The translations under genes were made by a program, and so were the position numbers. A model generated the notes under the pieces. That model saw only the letters and a list, made by a program, of their open reading frames with translations, was not told the DNA's origin and searched no databases. From Pelagovum sp. HNIBRBA483 (lineage in GTDB: Bacteria; Pseudomonadota; Alphaproteobacteria; Rhodobacterales; Rhodobacteraceae), in the NCBI RefSeq assembly GCF_040931995.1, contig NZ_CP162412.1, forward strand, positions 1,674,001 to 1,738,000: 64,000 nt of DNA, in the 5' to 3' direction. Positions 8,324 through 17,368 of this stretch are shown here, one piece after another; position 1 is the stretch's first letter; each line of letters opens with the position of its first letter.

Positions 8324-10630
8324 ATGAACGCTCAAGAAAGAGGCGTGACTGCGCGCCTATCGTCGTATGCACGCGGTCTGATTGTTGTTTCTTTTGTTGG
8401 GCTTAGTGGCCTGACCTCCAGCGCTGCTCTGGCGCAGGATTTTGCCTTTGGGTCGATCCGCGTTGAGGGAAATACGCAGATCGAGTCGGCCAATATCCTC
8501 GGGATCGGGGGAATCGCCGCAGGGCGGAGCTATTCGGCGGCAGAGCTGAACGCGGCGGCGCAGGCGATCCGTGAAAGCGGGCTGTTCGAGTCGGTGGATG
8601 CGATCCCTTCGGGCGGGACGCTGATCATTCGCGTGGTAGAATACCCGATCATCAACCGCATTAATTTTGAAGGGAACCGCGTTCTCAGCGACGCGGAACT
8701 TTTCAGACTGATCGCTTCGCAGCAGCGCCGTGTGTACAGCCCGTCGCAGGCCGAGGCGGACGTGCAGGCATTGGTTGACGCCTATGCCGCCAAGGGCCGC
8801 ATCAATGCGATGGTCACGCCAAAAATCATCCGGCGCTCGGAGAGCCGCGTTGATCTTGTGTTCGAGATTGACGAAAGCACTGAAACCGAAGTGGAGCGGA
8901 TCAGCTTTATCGGCAACCGCAGCTATTCTGACCGCCGTTTGCGCAGGGTATTGGAAACGAAGCAGGCGGGTTTCCTACGGGCTTTGATCGGGAGCGATAC
9001 CTTTGTTGAGGACCGGCTGGAATTTGACAAACAGGTGCTGACCGATTTCTACCAGTCGCGTGGCTTTGCGGATTTCGAAATTCTGAGCGTCGATGCGACC
9101 CTGACCAATGAGCGCGACGGTTTCCTGATGACCTTTGCGGTGCAGGAAGGGCGGCAGTTCCGTTTCGGGGATGTGAGTGTCGTCAGTGAGATCGAAGGGG
9201 TCGACGCTGCGGCCTATGAAGCGGCGCTGCGGTTCCGCGAAGGCGCGGCATATACGCCGGTGATGATCGACACGAACATCGCGCGGCTGGAGCAACTGGC
9301 GCTGCGCGAGGGTGTGAGCTTCTTGCAAGTTGAGCCGCGAGTCACCCGCAATGACCGCGCATTGACGCTGGATGTCGAGTTTGCGCTGGTGCGCGGGCCG
9401 CGTGTGTTTGTTGAGCGGATCGACATTTCGGGCAACACCTCGACGCTGGACCGCGTGGTGCGCAGCCAGTTCCGCGTCGTGGAAGGTGATCCGTTCAATC
9501 CGCGCCTGATCCGGCAGAGCGCGGAGCGTATTCGGGCGCTTGGCTTCTTCTCCGACTCATCGGTGCAAACGCGCGCTGGCTCGGCCAGTGATCAGGTGAT
9601 CATTGATGTGGATGTGGCCGAGGCGCCGACAGGCTCGTTCACCTTTGGGGGCAGCTATAACACCGATGTGGGCTTTGGCCTGCTGGCAGAGTTCAGCGAG
9701 CGCAACTTCCTTGGACGCGGGCAGCAGCTTGATTTCCGGATCTCGACGGCGCTGACCAACCGCCGGTTCAACCTGAGCTTCACCGAGCCGTACCTGCTGG
9801 GCCGCGACTTGGGCTTTGGGCTAGATACGTCTTATACGACAACGGACAACGAGAACGCGGATTTCGACACGACCGAGTTCCGGTTCAGCCCGTCGATCAG
9901 CTTCCCCGTGAGCGAAGATGCGCGGCTGAAGCTGTATTACGGCCTGAACTACGGCAACATCACTGATGTGTCGGCCTCGGCATCTGACTTCCTCAAGGCG
10001 GATCGTGATCTGGGCGGCATCTGGACCAATTCGCTGGGCTACAACTTCAACTGGGACAACCGCTTGACCGGCCTGAACCCCAGCGGCGGCGTTGTGCTGC
10101 GCTTTGGGCAAGAGCTGGGTGTGGGTAGCACGTCCTTCCTCAAGACAACGGCGCTGGCCGGTATCGAGCAAAGCGTGTTGAGCGAGGAAGTGACCCTGCG
10201 TGCCAGCGTTGAGGGCGGGCATCTGGCCTACTTCACCGGCCGCAGCCGGATCATCGACCGTTTCAGCCTGAACTCGAACACGATGCGCGGCTTTGAGCCG
10301 GGTGGAATCGGGCCGCGTGATACGGCGACGGGTGACGCGCTTGGCGGCGAGACCTATGCGGTTGCCAGCGCGGAGGCGGAGTTCCCGCTCGGACTGCCGG
10401 AGGAGTTTGGCATCAAGGGCGGTGCGTTCGTGGATTACGGCGCGTTGTGGAACACAGGGCTGGGTGCTGGTGTTGAATATGACGCCTTCACGCCGCGCTC
10501 GGTCGCGGGTGTCTCGGTGTTCTGGGATACACCGATCGGGCCGCTGCGGTTCAACTGGACGCAGCCGTTGCAGACGGAAGCCAATGACCAGACGCGGAAC
10601 TTCGACATCACTATCTCGACGAGCTTCTGA
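8324..10630 (+). CDS. bamA: Outer membrane protein assembly factor BamA
   Basis: BamA is the central subunit of the BAM complex that folds beta-barrel proteins into the outer membrane. From the ATG at 8324 it is 768 aa. A signal peptide ends around SSAALAQ (about residue 38), followed by five POTRA domains (about 40-420) and a C-terminal beta-barrel (about 440-768) that ends with an aromatic-terminated strand (ITISTSF), the usual barrel signal. The open frame extends upstream to 8216, but that part has no family similarity and would bury the signal peptide, so I reject it. skp follows one base later. Confidence 0.95.
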   Translation: MNAQERGVTARLSSYARGLIVVSFVGLSGLTSSAALAQDFAFGSIRVEGNTQIESANILGIGGIAAGRSYSAAELNAAAQAIRESGLFESVDAIPSGGTLIIRVVEYPIINRINFEGNRVLSDAELFRLIASQQRRVYSPSQAEADVQALVDAYAAKGRINAMVTPKIIRRSESRVDLVFEIDESTETEVERISFIGNRSYSDRRLRRVLETKQAGFLRALIGSDTFVEDRLEFDKQVLTDFYQSRGFADFEILSVDATLTNERDGFLMTFAVQEGRQFRFGDVSVVSEIEGVDAAAYEAALRFREGAAYTPVMIDTNIARLEQLALREGVSFLQVEPRVTRNDRALTLDVEFALVRGPRVFVERIDISGNTSTLDRVVRSQFRVVEGDPFNPRLIRQSAERIRALGFFSDSSVQTRAGSASDQVIIDVDVAEAPTGSFTFGGSYNTDVGFGLLAEFSERNFLGRGQQLDFRISTALTNRRFNLSFTEPYLLGRDLGFGLDTSYTTTDNENADFDTTEFRFSPSISFPVSEDARLKLYYGLNYGNITDVSASASDFLKADRDLGGIWTNSLGYNFNWDNRLTGLNPSGGVVLRFGQELGVGSTSFLKTTALAGIEQSVLSEEVTLRASVEGGHLAYFTGRSRIIDRFSLNSNTMRGFEPGGIGPRDTATGDALGGETYAVASAEAEFPLGLPEEFGIKGGAFVDYGALWNTGLGAGVEYDAFTPRSVAGVSVFWDTPIGPLRFNWTQPLQTEANDQTRNFDITISTSF

Positions 10631-10631
10631 T

Positions 10632-11213
10632 ATGCGTCTCGCGGTGCTGTTGCGCCATTGCTTAGCGGGCGTCGCGCTGGCCATCGCGGTGGCGAATGGC
10701 ACGGCAGCGCAGCAGGCGGACGCGGGGCAGGAAGCGTCTGCGCTGCGCAGTCCGGTTCTGCTTATTGATCCGGAGCGGTTGTTTCAGGAATCGCTTTTCG
10801 GGCAGAGAGTGCTGGACGAACTGCGGGCCGAGAGCGAGGCACTGGCCGCCGAGAACCGCCGCATCGAAGCTGACCTGACCGAAGAGGAACGCAGCCTGAC
10901 CGAGCGCCGCCCCACGATGGAGGCGGAGGCTTTCCGGCAGGCGGCAGACGCTTTCGACGCCAAGGTGCAGGACATCCGCCGCGCGCAGGATGCCAAAGAA
11001 AAAGCCCTGCAAAACGCGGTCACCGAGGGGCGCGAAGCGTTCTTTGCCGCCGCGCAAAACATCATCGGGCAGTTGATGGTCGATGCGGGCAGCGTTGTGG
11101 TGCTGGACAGGCGCAGCGTGTTTCTGTCTGTCGGGGCGATCGACATCACCGACAGCGCATTGGAGACGGTGAACGCGACGCTCGGAAGTGGTGAGGAGAC
11201 TGCCGCGCAGTGA
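10632..11213 (+). CDS. skp: OmpH/Skp-family periplasmic chaperone
   Basis: Skp-type chaperones hold unfolded outer-membrane proteins between the Sec pore and BamA. The 193-aa protein has a signal peptide ending near GTAAQQA, a VLLIDPERLF strand typical of the family body domain, and a long charged helical stretch (about residues 65-140, rich in Glu, Arg and Ala) that would form the coiled-coil tentacle. The gene begins one base after the bamA stop, so coupling is likely. Length and position fit the family. The acidic, Glu-rich tentacles are normal for alphaproteobacteria. Confidence 0.9.
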   Translation: MRLAVLLRHCLAGVALAIAVANGTAAQQADAGQEASALRSPVLLIDPERLFQESLFGQRVLDELRAESEALAAENRRIEADLTEEERSLTERRPTMEAEAFRQAADAFDAKVQDIRRAQDAKEKALQNAVTEGREAFFAAAQNIIGQLMVDAGSVVVLDRRSVFLSVGAIDITDSALETVNATLGSGEETAAQ

Positions 11214-11302
11214 GTGGGCAATCTTGCTCCGTCGCGCGGGGGCTGCTACGCAAGCGGTAACAAAGAATGCGCCCGATGCGCACCGCAACGAGAGGACACC
11301 CA

Positions 11303-11758
11303 ATGCCCGAGGCACCCACATCCGCAGATATCCAGCTGATCCAGCAAATCCTGCCGCATCGTTATCCGTTTTTGTTGGTGGACCGCGTGCGTGACATCAA
11401 CGGCACAAGCTCTGCCGTGGGAATCAAGAACGTGACGATGAACGAGCCGCATTTTCAGGGGCATTTCCCCGGATCGCCGATCATGCCGGGCGTTACCATC
11501 GTTGAGGCGATGGCGCAGACAGCTGGCGTGATGGTCGGCGCGACGATGGGGCTGATCAATGGCGATCTGCTGATCTATTTCATGGCAATCGACAAGTGCA
11601 AGTTCCGCCGCAAGGTCGTGCCGGGTGACGTGCTGGAGATGCATGTGGAAACCACGCGCGGCAAGCCGGGCGGTAAGGTTTGGAAGTTCAAAGGCGTGGC
11701 CACGGTCGAAGGCGAAATGGCGGCGGAGGCCGAATTTACCGCCATGCTCGACCTCTGA
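11303..11758 (+). CDS. fabZ: 3-hydroxyacyl-[acyl-carrier-protein] dehydratase FabZ
   Basis: FabZ dehydrates beta-hydroxyacyl-ACP in fatty-acid elongation and draws on the same hydroxyacyl-ACP pool as LpxA. The 151-aa protein has [11 protein letters not shown] near the N-terminus and the hot-dog catalytic segment [12 protein letters not shown] with the active His, followed by the active Glu in VEAMAQT. The start at 11303 follows AGAGGA. It is separated from skp by 89 bp; lpxD, which often occupies this gap, is not there. Confidence 0.96.
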   Translation: MPEAPTSADIQLIQQILPHRYPFLLVDRVRDINGTSSAVGIKNVTMNEPHFQGHFPGSPIMPGVTIVEAMAQTAGVMVGATMGLINGDLLIYFMAIDKCKFRRKVVPGDVLEMHVETTRGKPGGKVWKFKGVATVEGEMAAEAEFTAMLDL

Positions 11759-11763
11759 CGCTG

Positions 11764-12546
11764 ATGGGGGCGATCCATCCTTCTGCCGTCATCGAGGACG
11801 GGGCCGTGTTGGGGCAGGGCTGTCGCATAGGCGCGTTTGCCTATGTGGGTCCGCAGGTCGTCTTGGGCGACAATGTGGAGCTGAAACCCTACGCGATGGT
11901 CACAGGGCGCACGGAGATCGGTGCCGAGAGCACGGTGTTCTCTTTCGCCGTGGTGGGGGAGATCCCGCAAGACCTTAAATTCAGCGGCGAAGACACGCGG
12001 CTGGAGATCGGCGCGCGGGCACGTATCCGCGAGCATGTGACCGTCAATACCGGCACCGAGGGCGGTGGTGGCCTGACGAAGATTGGCGATGATGTGCTGC
12101 TGATGGCGGGGTGCCATGTAGCGCATGACGCGCATCTGGGCGACCGCGTGATCATCGTCAATAATTCCGCCGTGGCGGGGCATTGCATCATCGAGGATGA
12201 CGTGATCGTGGGGGGCTTGTGTGGCATTCACCAGTTTGTCCGCATCGGGCGCGGCGCTATCATTGGTGCGCTGAGCATGGTGACGAAGGATGTGATCCCT
12301 TATGGGCTGGTGCAGGCGCCAAGGGCGGAGCTGGACGGGCTGAACCTTGTGGGCCTGAAGCGGCGCGGCGCGGATCGCGCCGAAATCGCGGCGCTGCGGG
12401 CGGCGCTTGAAGAATTGCGCAGCGGCGAAGGCACCTTCATGGAGCGGGCTGCGCGGTTGGAAACGGGCGCGGATGCAGAAAAGGTCAAGGAAATCATGGC
12501 CTTTATCCTTGGGGACAGCGACCGCAGCTTCCTGACGCCGAGGTGA
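11764..12546 (+). CDS. lpxA: UDP-N-acetylglucosamine O-acyltransferase
   Basis: LpxA adds a 3-hydroxyacyl chain to UDP-GlcNAc, the first step of lipid A synthesis. The 260-aa protein shows left-handed beta-helix hexapeptide repeats from residue 3 onward (such as IHPSAVIEDGAVLG) and the catalytic-His region around LLMAGCHVAHDAHLGD, then the IHQFVRIG segment and a helical C-terminus. The ATG at 11764 is five bases after fabZ; the upstream open frame overlaps fabZ and is not used. Confidence 0.96.
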   Translation: MGAIHPSAVIEDGAVLGQGCRIGAFAYVGPQVVLGDNVELKPYAMVTGRTEIGAESTVFSFAVVGEIPQDLKFSGEDTRLEIGARARIREHVTVNTGTEGGGGLTKIGDDVLLMAGCHVAHDAHLGDRVIIVNNSAVAGHCIIEDDVIVGGLCGIHQFVRIGRGAIIGALSMVTKDVIPYGLVQAPRAELDGLNLVGLKRRGADRAEIAALRAALEELRSGEGTFMERAARLETGADAEKVKEIMAFILGDSDRSFLTPR

Positions 12547-12550
12547 CGCG

Positions 12551-13339
12551 ATGCTGGCTCTGATCGCCGGACGCGGGCAACTGCCGGTAAATGTGTACCA
12601 TCAAGCCACGGGGGCGGGCGAAGAGGTGATCGTTTGTGCCTTGGATGGTATCGACACCGATTTGCCCGTCGATATCCGGTTCAGGATCGAGAAACTTGGC
12701 GGATTGCTGAAAACTCTGCGCAAGCGCGGTGTGACGCGCGTGTGCCTTGCCGGTGGCATTGACCGGCCGAAGGTGTCGCTTGCCGCGCTGGATGCGGCGA
12801 CCTTGCCGCTGCTGCCAAGGGTAAGAGCGGCGCTAAGCAAGGGAGATGATGGGGCGCTGCGCGAGGTGATCGCAATCCTTAAGGACAAAGGGTTTGAGGT
12901 GGTCGCGGCGCATGATCTGGTGCCGGATGCGCTGCCGGCGGCAGGTGTGCTGGCTGGTGCCGCGCCGACACCCGACATCGAAAGCGATGCCGCGAAAGGG
13001 GCGGTGGTGGCGGCGGGGCTTTCGGCGCTGGATATCGGGCAGGCATGTGTGATCCGTGGCGGGCAGGTCGTGGCCGTTGAAGCGCAACCCGGGACGGACT
13101 GGATGTTGCGCAGCCTTGCGGGGGGCGAGGCTGTGGGGGGTATCCTTTATAAAGCGCCCAAGAGCGGGCAGGACCGGCGCGCCGATCTGCCGGTGATCGG
13201 GCCGGAAACCGTGCGCAATGCTATTGCCGCGCAGCTTGCGGCGATTGTGATCGAGGCGGGCGGGGTGATGATCCTCGATCTTGCCACATGCCGCGCGGAG
13301 GCCGATTCTGCGGGTCTGACGATCTGGGTGCGCGGCTGA
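12551..13339 (+). CDS. lpxI: UDP-2,3-diacylglucosamine diphosphatase LpxI
   Basis: LpxI hydrolyses UDP-2,3-diacylglucosamine to lipid X, replacing the unrelated LpxH in alphaproteobacteria. The 262-aa protein begins with the LALIAGRGQLP nucleotide-binding-like segment, has a middle linker, and contains the catalytic domain with VIRGGQVVAVE, GTDWML and the KSGQDRRADLPVIGPETV region, with the conserved Asp residues. It lies four bases after lpxA and overlaps lpxB by one base, matching the lpxA-lpxI-lpxB arrangement. Confidence 0.95.
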   Translation: MLALIAGRGQLPVNVYHQATGAGEEVIVCALDGIDTDLPVDIRFRIEKLGGLLKTLRKRGVTRVCLAGGIDRPKVSLAALDAATLPLLPRVRAALSKGDDGALREVIAILKDKGFEVVAAHDLVPDALPAAGVLAGAAPTPDIESDAAKGAVVAAGLSALDIGQACVIRGGQVVAVEAQPGTDWMLRSLAGGEAVGGILYKAPKSGQDRRADLPVIGPETVRNAIAAQLAAIVIEAGGVMILDLATCRAEADSAGLTIWVRG

Positions 13340-14487
13340 TGCGGGTTTTCCTGATTGCCGGTGAACCGTCCGGCGACGCGCTCGGCGCGGCACTGATGGC
13401 GGGGCTGAGGCAACTGGTTCCAGATGTGCGGTTTGACGGGGTGGGCGGCCCTGCGATGCAGGGCGCGGGACTCACGAGCCGTTTCCCGATGGAGGAGCTG
13501 TCGGTGATGGGGATTGCCGAGGTGCTCCCCAAATACAGGGCGCTGAAACGGCGGATTGCACAGATGGCGGATTTAATCTGTGCCACGTCGCCGGATGTGG
13601 TGGTGACAATCGACAGCCCTGACTTCTGCCTGCGGGTGGCGAAGATGGTGAAGGCAACGCGGCCAGATATCCGCATCGTGCATTATGTGGCACCGTCGGT
13701 CTGGGCTTGGCGGCCCAAACGGGCGGACAAGATGGCGGCGCGGGTGGATCAGGTGCTCGCGCTGTTGCCCTTCGAGCCACCCTACATGGAGGCGGCGGGC
13801 GTGGCGTGTGATTTCGTCGGGCATCCGGTGGCGACGATGCAAGTGGCGACGGAGGGCGAGATCGCGGCATTCCGATCGCGCTACAGCTTGGGCGACGGGC
13901 CGGTGCTGCTGGTGCTGCCCGGATCGCGGCGCGGCGAGGTGCAGCGATTGACCGAACGATTTGGCGCGGCGCTGGCGGAGTTTTGTGCGCGGCACCCTCA
14001 GATGCGGGTTGTGCTGCCCTGCGCGGCGCCTGTGGCTGGCCTTGTGCGGCAGCTGACTGCTGAATGGCCAGTGAAGCCCGTATTGATTGATCCGGCGGAG
14101 GACCGTGACGGCGCAATGAAGCGCGCGGCATTCGCGGTGGCTGATCTGGCGCTGGCGGCTTCAGGCACGGTGTCGCTGGAACTGGCCGCCAATGATGTGC
14201 CAATGGTAATCGCCTATGACATGAGCCCGGTCAGCCGCGCGATCATCAGCCGGATGGTGAAGATCGACACGGTGACGTTGGTTAACCTTGTCTCGGATAC
14301 ACGGGGGGTGCCGGAGTTCATTGGCAAAGCCTGCACGCCAGAGAAAATCGCGGCGGGGCTTGAGGCGGTTTGGTGCGCGCCGGAGGCCCAGAAAGACGCG
14401 ATGCGGCTGACGATGGACCGGCTGGGGCGGGGTGGCGAGGCACCGGGGCTGCGCGCGGCCCGCGCGTTGTTGGCAGGGCTGAAATAA
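13339..14487 (+). CDS. lpxB: Lipid-A-disaccharide synthase
   Basis: LpxB joins lipid X to UDP-2,3-diacylglucosamine, giving the beta-1,6 disaccharide of lipid A. The 382-aa GT-B glycosyltransferase starts with FLIAGEPSGDALGA, then has SVMGIAEVLP, the YVAPSVWAWRP segment, LPGSRRGEV, and ASGTVSLELA near the donor site. The ATG overlaps the lpxI stop (TGATG). It is the last recognised gene of the envelope operon. Confidence 0.96.
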   Translation: MRVFLIAGEPSGDALGAALMAGLRQLVPDVRFDGVGGPAMQGAGLTSRFPMEELSVMGIAEVLPKYRALKRRIAQMADLICATSPDVVVTIDSPDFCLRVAKMVKATRPDIRIVHYVAPSVWAWRPKRADKMAARVDQVLALLPFEPPYMEAAGVACDFVGHPVATMQVATEGEIAAFRSRYSLGDGPVLLVLPGSRRGEVQRLTERFGAALAEFCARHPQMRVVLPCAAPVAGLVRQLTAEWPVKPVLIDPAEDRDGAMKRAAFAVADLALAASGTVSLELAANDVPMVIAYDMSPVSRAIISRMVKIDTVTLVNLVSDTRGVPEFIGKACTPEKIAAGLEAVWCAPEAQKDAMRLTMDRLGRGGEAPGLRAARALLAGLK

Positions 14488-14584
14488 CAGGCAAAATGAA
14501 AACGCCAGACATGCGGACTATGCACGAGGCGCAAGGCGGACATTCCGTTTTGTCTGTTTTTTCTGCGCTGCGGCGAGACTATCT

Positions 14585-14603
14585 CTCCTTTAACATAAAG
14601 GAG
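14585..14603 (+). promoter_or_regulatory. Hairpin sequestering the ribosome-binding site of the 14612 ORF
   Basis: CTCCTTTA (14585-14592) is the exact reverse complement of TAAAGGAG (14596-14603), with a three-base loop ACA. The right arm is itself the Shine-Dalgarno sequence, eight bases before the ATG at 14612. In RNA this 8-bp stem would hide the ribosome-binding site, an arrangement seen in RNA thermometers and other translational switches. Seen directly; function inferred. Confidence 0.6.
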
Positions 14604-14611
14604 CAAAAAAG

Positions 14612-14737
14612 ATGACTGTCGATCACATTGCAATTCTCAATCAGGCACAAGCTATGCGCGCCGCTTACATCCGCACTCTTTTCGTGCGGTTCTTCCAGCG
14701 CAACACGGGCAAGGTTGTGGCTGCACAACACGCCTAA
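14612..14737 (+). CDS. Small basic protein of 41 aa, unknown function
   Basis: An ATG at 14612, eight bases after a strong AAAGGAG, opens a 41-codon frame ending TAA. The peptide is amphipathic and basic in its middle (YIRTLFVRFFQRNTGK), with an N-terminal MTVDHIAIL and a C-terminal AAQHA; no signal peptide or clear membrane span is seen. It stands alone between lpxB and a hairpin terminator and may have its own promoter in the 124-bp gap. I do not recognise the family. The hairpin over its ribosome-binding site suggests translational control. Confidence 0.6.
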   Translation: MTVDHIAILNQAQAMRAAYIRTLFVRFFQRNTGKVVAAQHA

Positions 14738-14756
14738 GCTGCGGCTTGGAGAGACG

Positions 14757-14793
14757 AAAAGGCCTCTGCGTTCTGCCGGACGCGGGGCCTTTT
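14757..14793. terminator. Rho-independent terminator, bidirectional
   Basis: AAAAGGCC (14757-14764) pairs with GGCCTTTT (14786-14793), extended inward by CTGCG with CGCGG after a one-base bulge. T-runs lie on both sides, so it can end both the 41-aa ORF on the plus strand and the membrane-protein gene on the minus strand. Confidence 0.75.
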
Positions 14794-14807
14794 GCTTTGG
14801 TGCGGTG

Positions 14808-15233
14808 TTAAAGGGTAGGGGCGCGGGCAGGTTGTCTGCCAAAGGGCAGGAGCAGCACCGCGAGGAATGCCGCATTGCCGAGGATATTGAGCGGCGCACC
14901 GGCGGCGAGTGACCCTGCGCCATCCACCAAAAACCAGACCCAATAGGCGCGGATGACGATCAGGCGCAGCGCGTCGGGCTGGGTCGCGCCGAAACTGCGG
15001 GCGAGGCCGATTTGCAGCACGCCCCATGCGCAGGCAATACCGCCGGTGACAGCAACGACGAGGCGTGCCTCGGTCACGGTGAGGTAGCTGCCATGGTCTT
15101 TTTGCCAGATCACCAGATCGAGCATCCGATCCATGTAGGGATTGAGGCCCGGCAGGTTGCCGATAGAGAGGATCAGGCCGAAGCCGAGGATCAACCAGCC
15201 GCCGATCAGCGTGGCAGAGCGTGTGTCATACAT
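14808..15233 (-). CDS. Small integral membrane protein (BphX-like), unknown function
   Basis: This 141-aa protein has four hydrophobic segments (about residues 8-26, 58-78, 88-108 and 112-132) and little soluble sequence. Its composition and length recall BphX-like or DoxX-like small membrane proteins, but I do not assign a function. The ATG at 15233 is chosen because AAAGGA precedes it; the upstream part of the frame has no membrane or signal character. It is divergent from an XRE regulator, with a shared 107-bp region that contains an 8-bp-arm inverted repeat, so it is the probable target of that regulator. Confidence 0.75.
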   Translation of the reverse strand: MYDTRSATLIGGWLILGFGLILSIGNLPGLNPYMDRMLDLVIWQKDHGSYLTVTEARLVVAVTGGIACAWGVLQIGLARSFGATQPDALRLIVIRAYWVWFLVDGAGSLAAGAPLNILGNAAFLAVLLLPFGRQPARAPTL

Positions 15234-15281
15234 GGGATGTCCTTTCGCATTTGTCCTGTACAGTGAGCCGGAGCGGGCGCG

Positions 15282-15314
15282 GCAAAACAATTACGTCGGA
15301 GGTAAGTGTTTTGC
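15282..15314. promoter_or_regulatory. Candidate operator for the XRE regulator
   Basis: GCAAAACA (15282-15289) and TGTTTTGC (15307-15314) form a perfect inverted repeat with 8-base arms and a 17-base spacer. It lies between the divergent membrane-protein gene and XRE gene. A separate CTGTACAG palindrome is at 15256-15263. The operator role is inferred from position and symmetry. Confidence 0.45.
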
Positions 15315-15340
15315 GATGGCAAGTGGCGTAAGCTGGGGGC

Positions 15341-16102
15341 ATGACAGATTTCGCGACCCTTTTGCGCCAGTGGCGGCGCAGCCAACGCCACAGCCAGTTG
15401 AGCCTTGCCCATGAGGCGGGGATTTCGGCGCGGCATCTTTCGTTTCTGGAATCGGCGCGCGCGCGGCCCAGCCGGAACATGGTCATGCAACTGGCACAGG
15501 CGCTGGACCTGCCGCGCGTGCGGGTCAATGAGTTCCTCACCGCCGCCGGATTTGCGGCCGCTTACAGCCAAACGCCGCTCGATGCCGAGGCGCTTGCCCC
15601 AGTGCGGGCGGCATTGGAACGGGTGATGGAGAACCATGCGCCGTATCCGGCGGTTCTGATGGACCGTGACTGGGGGATTCTGGGTATGAACGGTGCGGCG
15701 GAGCGGCTGTTTGGCATGGCGGGGATCGGCATGGGCGGCAGTGGGCTGGCGCTCCTCGATCTCCCGGAGGGGCCGGCGGCTTGGATCGAGAACTGGCCGG
15801 AGGTTGGGCATCATTTGCTAACGCGGCTGGAGGTAGAAAGCCGCGCGCTGGGTGGGCGCAGGGTGTTGGATCGGGCCGCGGATCGGCTGCGCAGCGATCC
15901 GGCGGTCGCGGAGTTTGCGCCGGAAGGCCCGCTGCCGCCGCTGATCCCGACGATCTATCGCGCGGGTGAGATGCGGTTGTCGCTGTTCTCGACCTTCATG
16001 CAGCTTGGCGGAACCGAGGACATCACGCTCAGCGAATTGCGTGTCGAATTGATGTTCCCTGCTGATGAGGCCAGCAAAGCTGTGTTGGCGGCGATGGGTT
16101 AG
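15341..16102 (+). CDS. XRE family regulator with MmyB-like ligand-binding domain
   Basis: The 253-aa protein has an N-terminal helix-turn-helix (residues about 5-60; [17 protein letters not shown], then [17 protein letters not shown]) and a C-terminal PAS-like domain of the MmyB/MLTR type (about 95-250; [21 protein letters not shown]). Regulators of this build often control an adjacent divergent gene, here the four-helix membrane protein. Its stop overlaps that of mnmA on the other strand by a few bases. The ligand is unknown. Confidence 0.88.
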   Translation: MTDFATLLRQWRRSQRHSQLSLAHEAGISARHLSFLESARARPSRNMVMQLAQALDLPRVRVNEFLTAAGFAAAYSQTPLDAEALAPVRAALERVMENHAPYPAVLMDRDWGILGMNGAAERLFGMAGIGMGGSGLALLDLPEGPAAWIENWPEVGHHLLTRLEVESRALGGRRVLDRAADRLRSDPAVAEFAPEGPLPPLIPTIYRAGEMRLSLFSTFMQLGGTEDITLSELRVELMFPADEASKAVLAAMG

Positions 16103-17238
16103 GCACCCTTCCAGATCCAGCCGCCGCCGAGGATGCGGCTGCTGTCAGGGTCGTAGAACACGCAAGCCTGACCGGGGCTGACGCCTTCTTCGGCGACGGC
16201 AAGTTCTACCTCGGCCTCGGTCGCGGAAATGGGGCGGATGATCGCCTCGGTCGGCGGGCGGGTCGAGCGGACCTTGACCGCGACGTGGTGTTCGGCGGCA
16301 TCAGTGAAGGGGGCATCGCCCAGCCAGTTGATCTCCCGCACGGGAACGCGGCGGGTGGCGAGCATGTCTTTCGGGCCGACGATGACGCGGCGGTTTTCCA
16401 CATCGAGCTTCACCACATAGAGCGGGTCAGCCAAGCCGCCGATGCCGAGGCCACGACGCTGGCCGATGGTGTAGTGGATCACCCCGCGATGGGCGCCGAG
16501 GACGTTGCCCTCATGATCGACGATCTCACCCGGCTCAGCGGCGCCAGGGCGGAGTTTTTCGATCACGCTGGCGTAATTGCCGTTGGGGACGAAACAGATG
16601 TCCTGACTATCGGGTTTGTCGGCCACGGAGAGGCCATAGCGGGCGGCAAGCGCGCGGGTGGCGTCCTTGGAGGGCAGGTGGCCCAGCGGGAAGCGCAGGT
16701 AATCAAGCTGCTCCGGTGTGGTGGAGAAGAGGAAATAGGATTGATCGCGGTTGGCGTCGGCGGCGCAGTGCAGCTCCGGCCCGTCGGAGCCCATCTTGCG
16801 CTGGATGTAATGGCCGGTCGCCATGCAATCGGCATCTAGATCGCGGGCGGTTTCCAACAGATCCTTGAACTTGACCCGCTCGTTACAGCGGATGCAGGGA
16901 ACGGGGGTCGCTCCGGCGAGGTAGCTATCGGCGAATTCGTCAATGACGGCGTCGCGGAAGATATTCTCGTAATCGAGGACGTAATGCGGGAAGCCCATTT
17001 CCTCGGCCACGCGGCGGGCATCGTGGATATCGCGCCCCGCACAGCAGGCGCCTTTTTTGGCCAGAGCCGCGCCGTGATCGTACAGCTGGAGGGTCACGCC
17101 CACCACATCGTAGCCTTCCTCGGCCAGTTGCGCGGCGACGACCGAGCTGTCCACGCCGCCGGACATGGCAACGACCACGCGGGTTTCGCTGGGCGGTTTG
17201 GCAAAGCCAAGTGAGTTAAGTGCCGGATCAAGGGGCAT
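16099..17238 (-). CDS. mnmA: tRNA-specific 2-thiouridylase MnmA
   Basis: MnmA thiolates U34 of tRNAs for Lys, Glu and Gln. The 379-aa protein has the PP-loop SGGVDSS at residues 26-32, the substrate-side segment [10 protein letters not shown] (catalytic Cys equivalent to E. coli Cys102) and DSQDICFVP (equivalent to Cys199), and a C-terminal beta-barrel domain. [10 protein letters not shown] insertion after the PP-loop domain carries two extra Cys, as in many alphaproteobacterial members. It is divergent from sciP, 130 bp away. Confidence 0.96.
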   Translation of the reverse strand: MPLDPALNSLGFAKPPSETRVVVAMSGGVDSSVVAAQLAEEGYDVVGVTLQLYDHGAALAKKGACCAGRDIHDARRVAEEMGFPHYVLDYENIFRDAVIDEFADSYLAGATPVPCIRCNERVKFKDLLETARDLDADCMATGHYIQRKMGSDGPELHCAADANRDQSYFLFSTTPEQLDYLRFPLGHLPSKDATRALAARYGLSVADKPDSQDICFVPNGNYASVIEKLRPGAAEPGEIVDHEGNVLGAHRGVIHYTIGQRRGLGIGGLADPLYVVKLDVENRRVIVGPKDMLATRRVPVREINWLGDAPFTDAAEHHVAVKVRSTRPPTEAIIRPISATEAEVELAVAEEGVSPGQACVFYDPDSSRILGGGWIWKGA

Positions 17239-17368
17239 GACATATCCGTTCGCGGACAGGAGGAGATGTCGCGCAATATATGAAAATGCTGCCTATTCTC
17301 AAGGGGCGGTTTGGTTTGTTGTTTACCCCTTTGGCGCAGGCTGTTGCCATCAACACAAGGGGTGAGTG

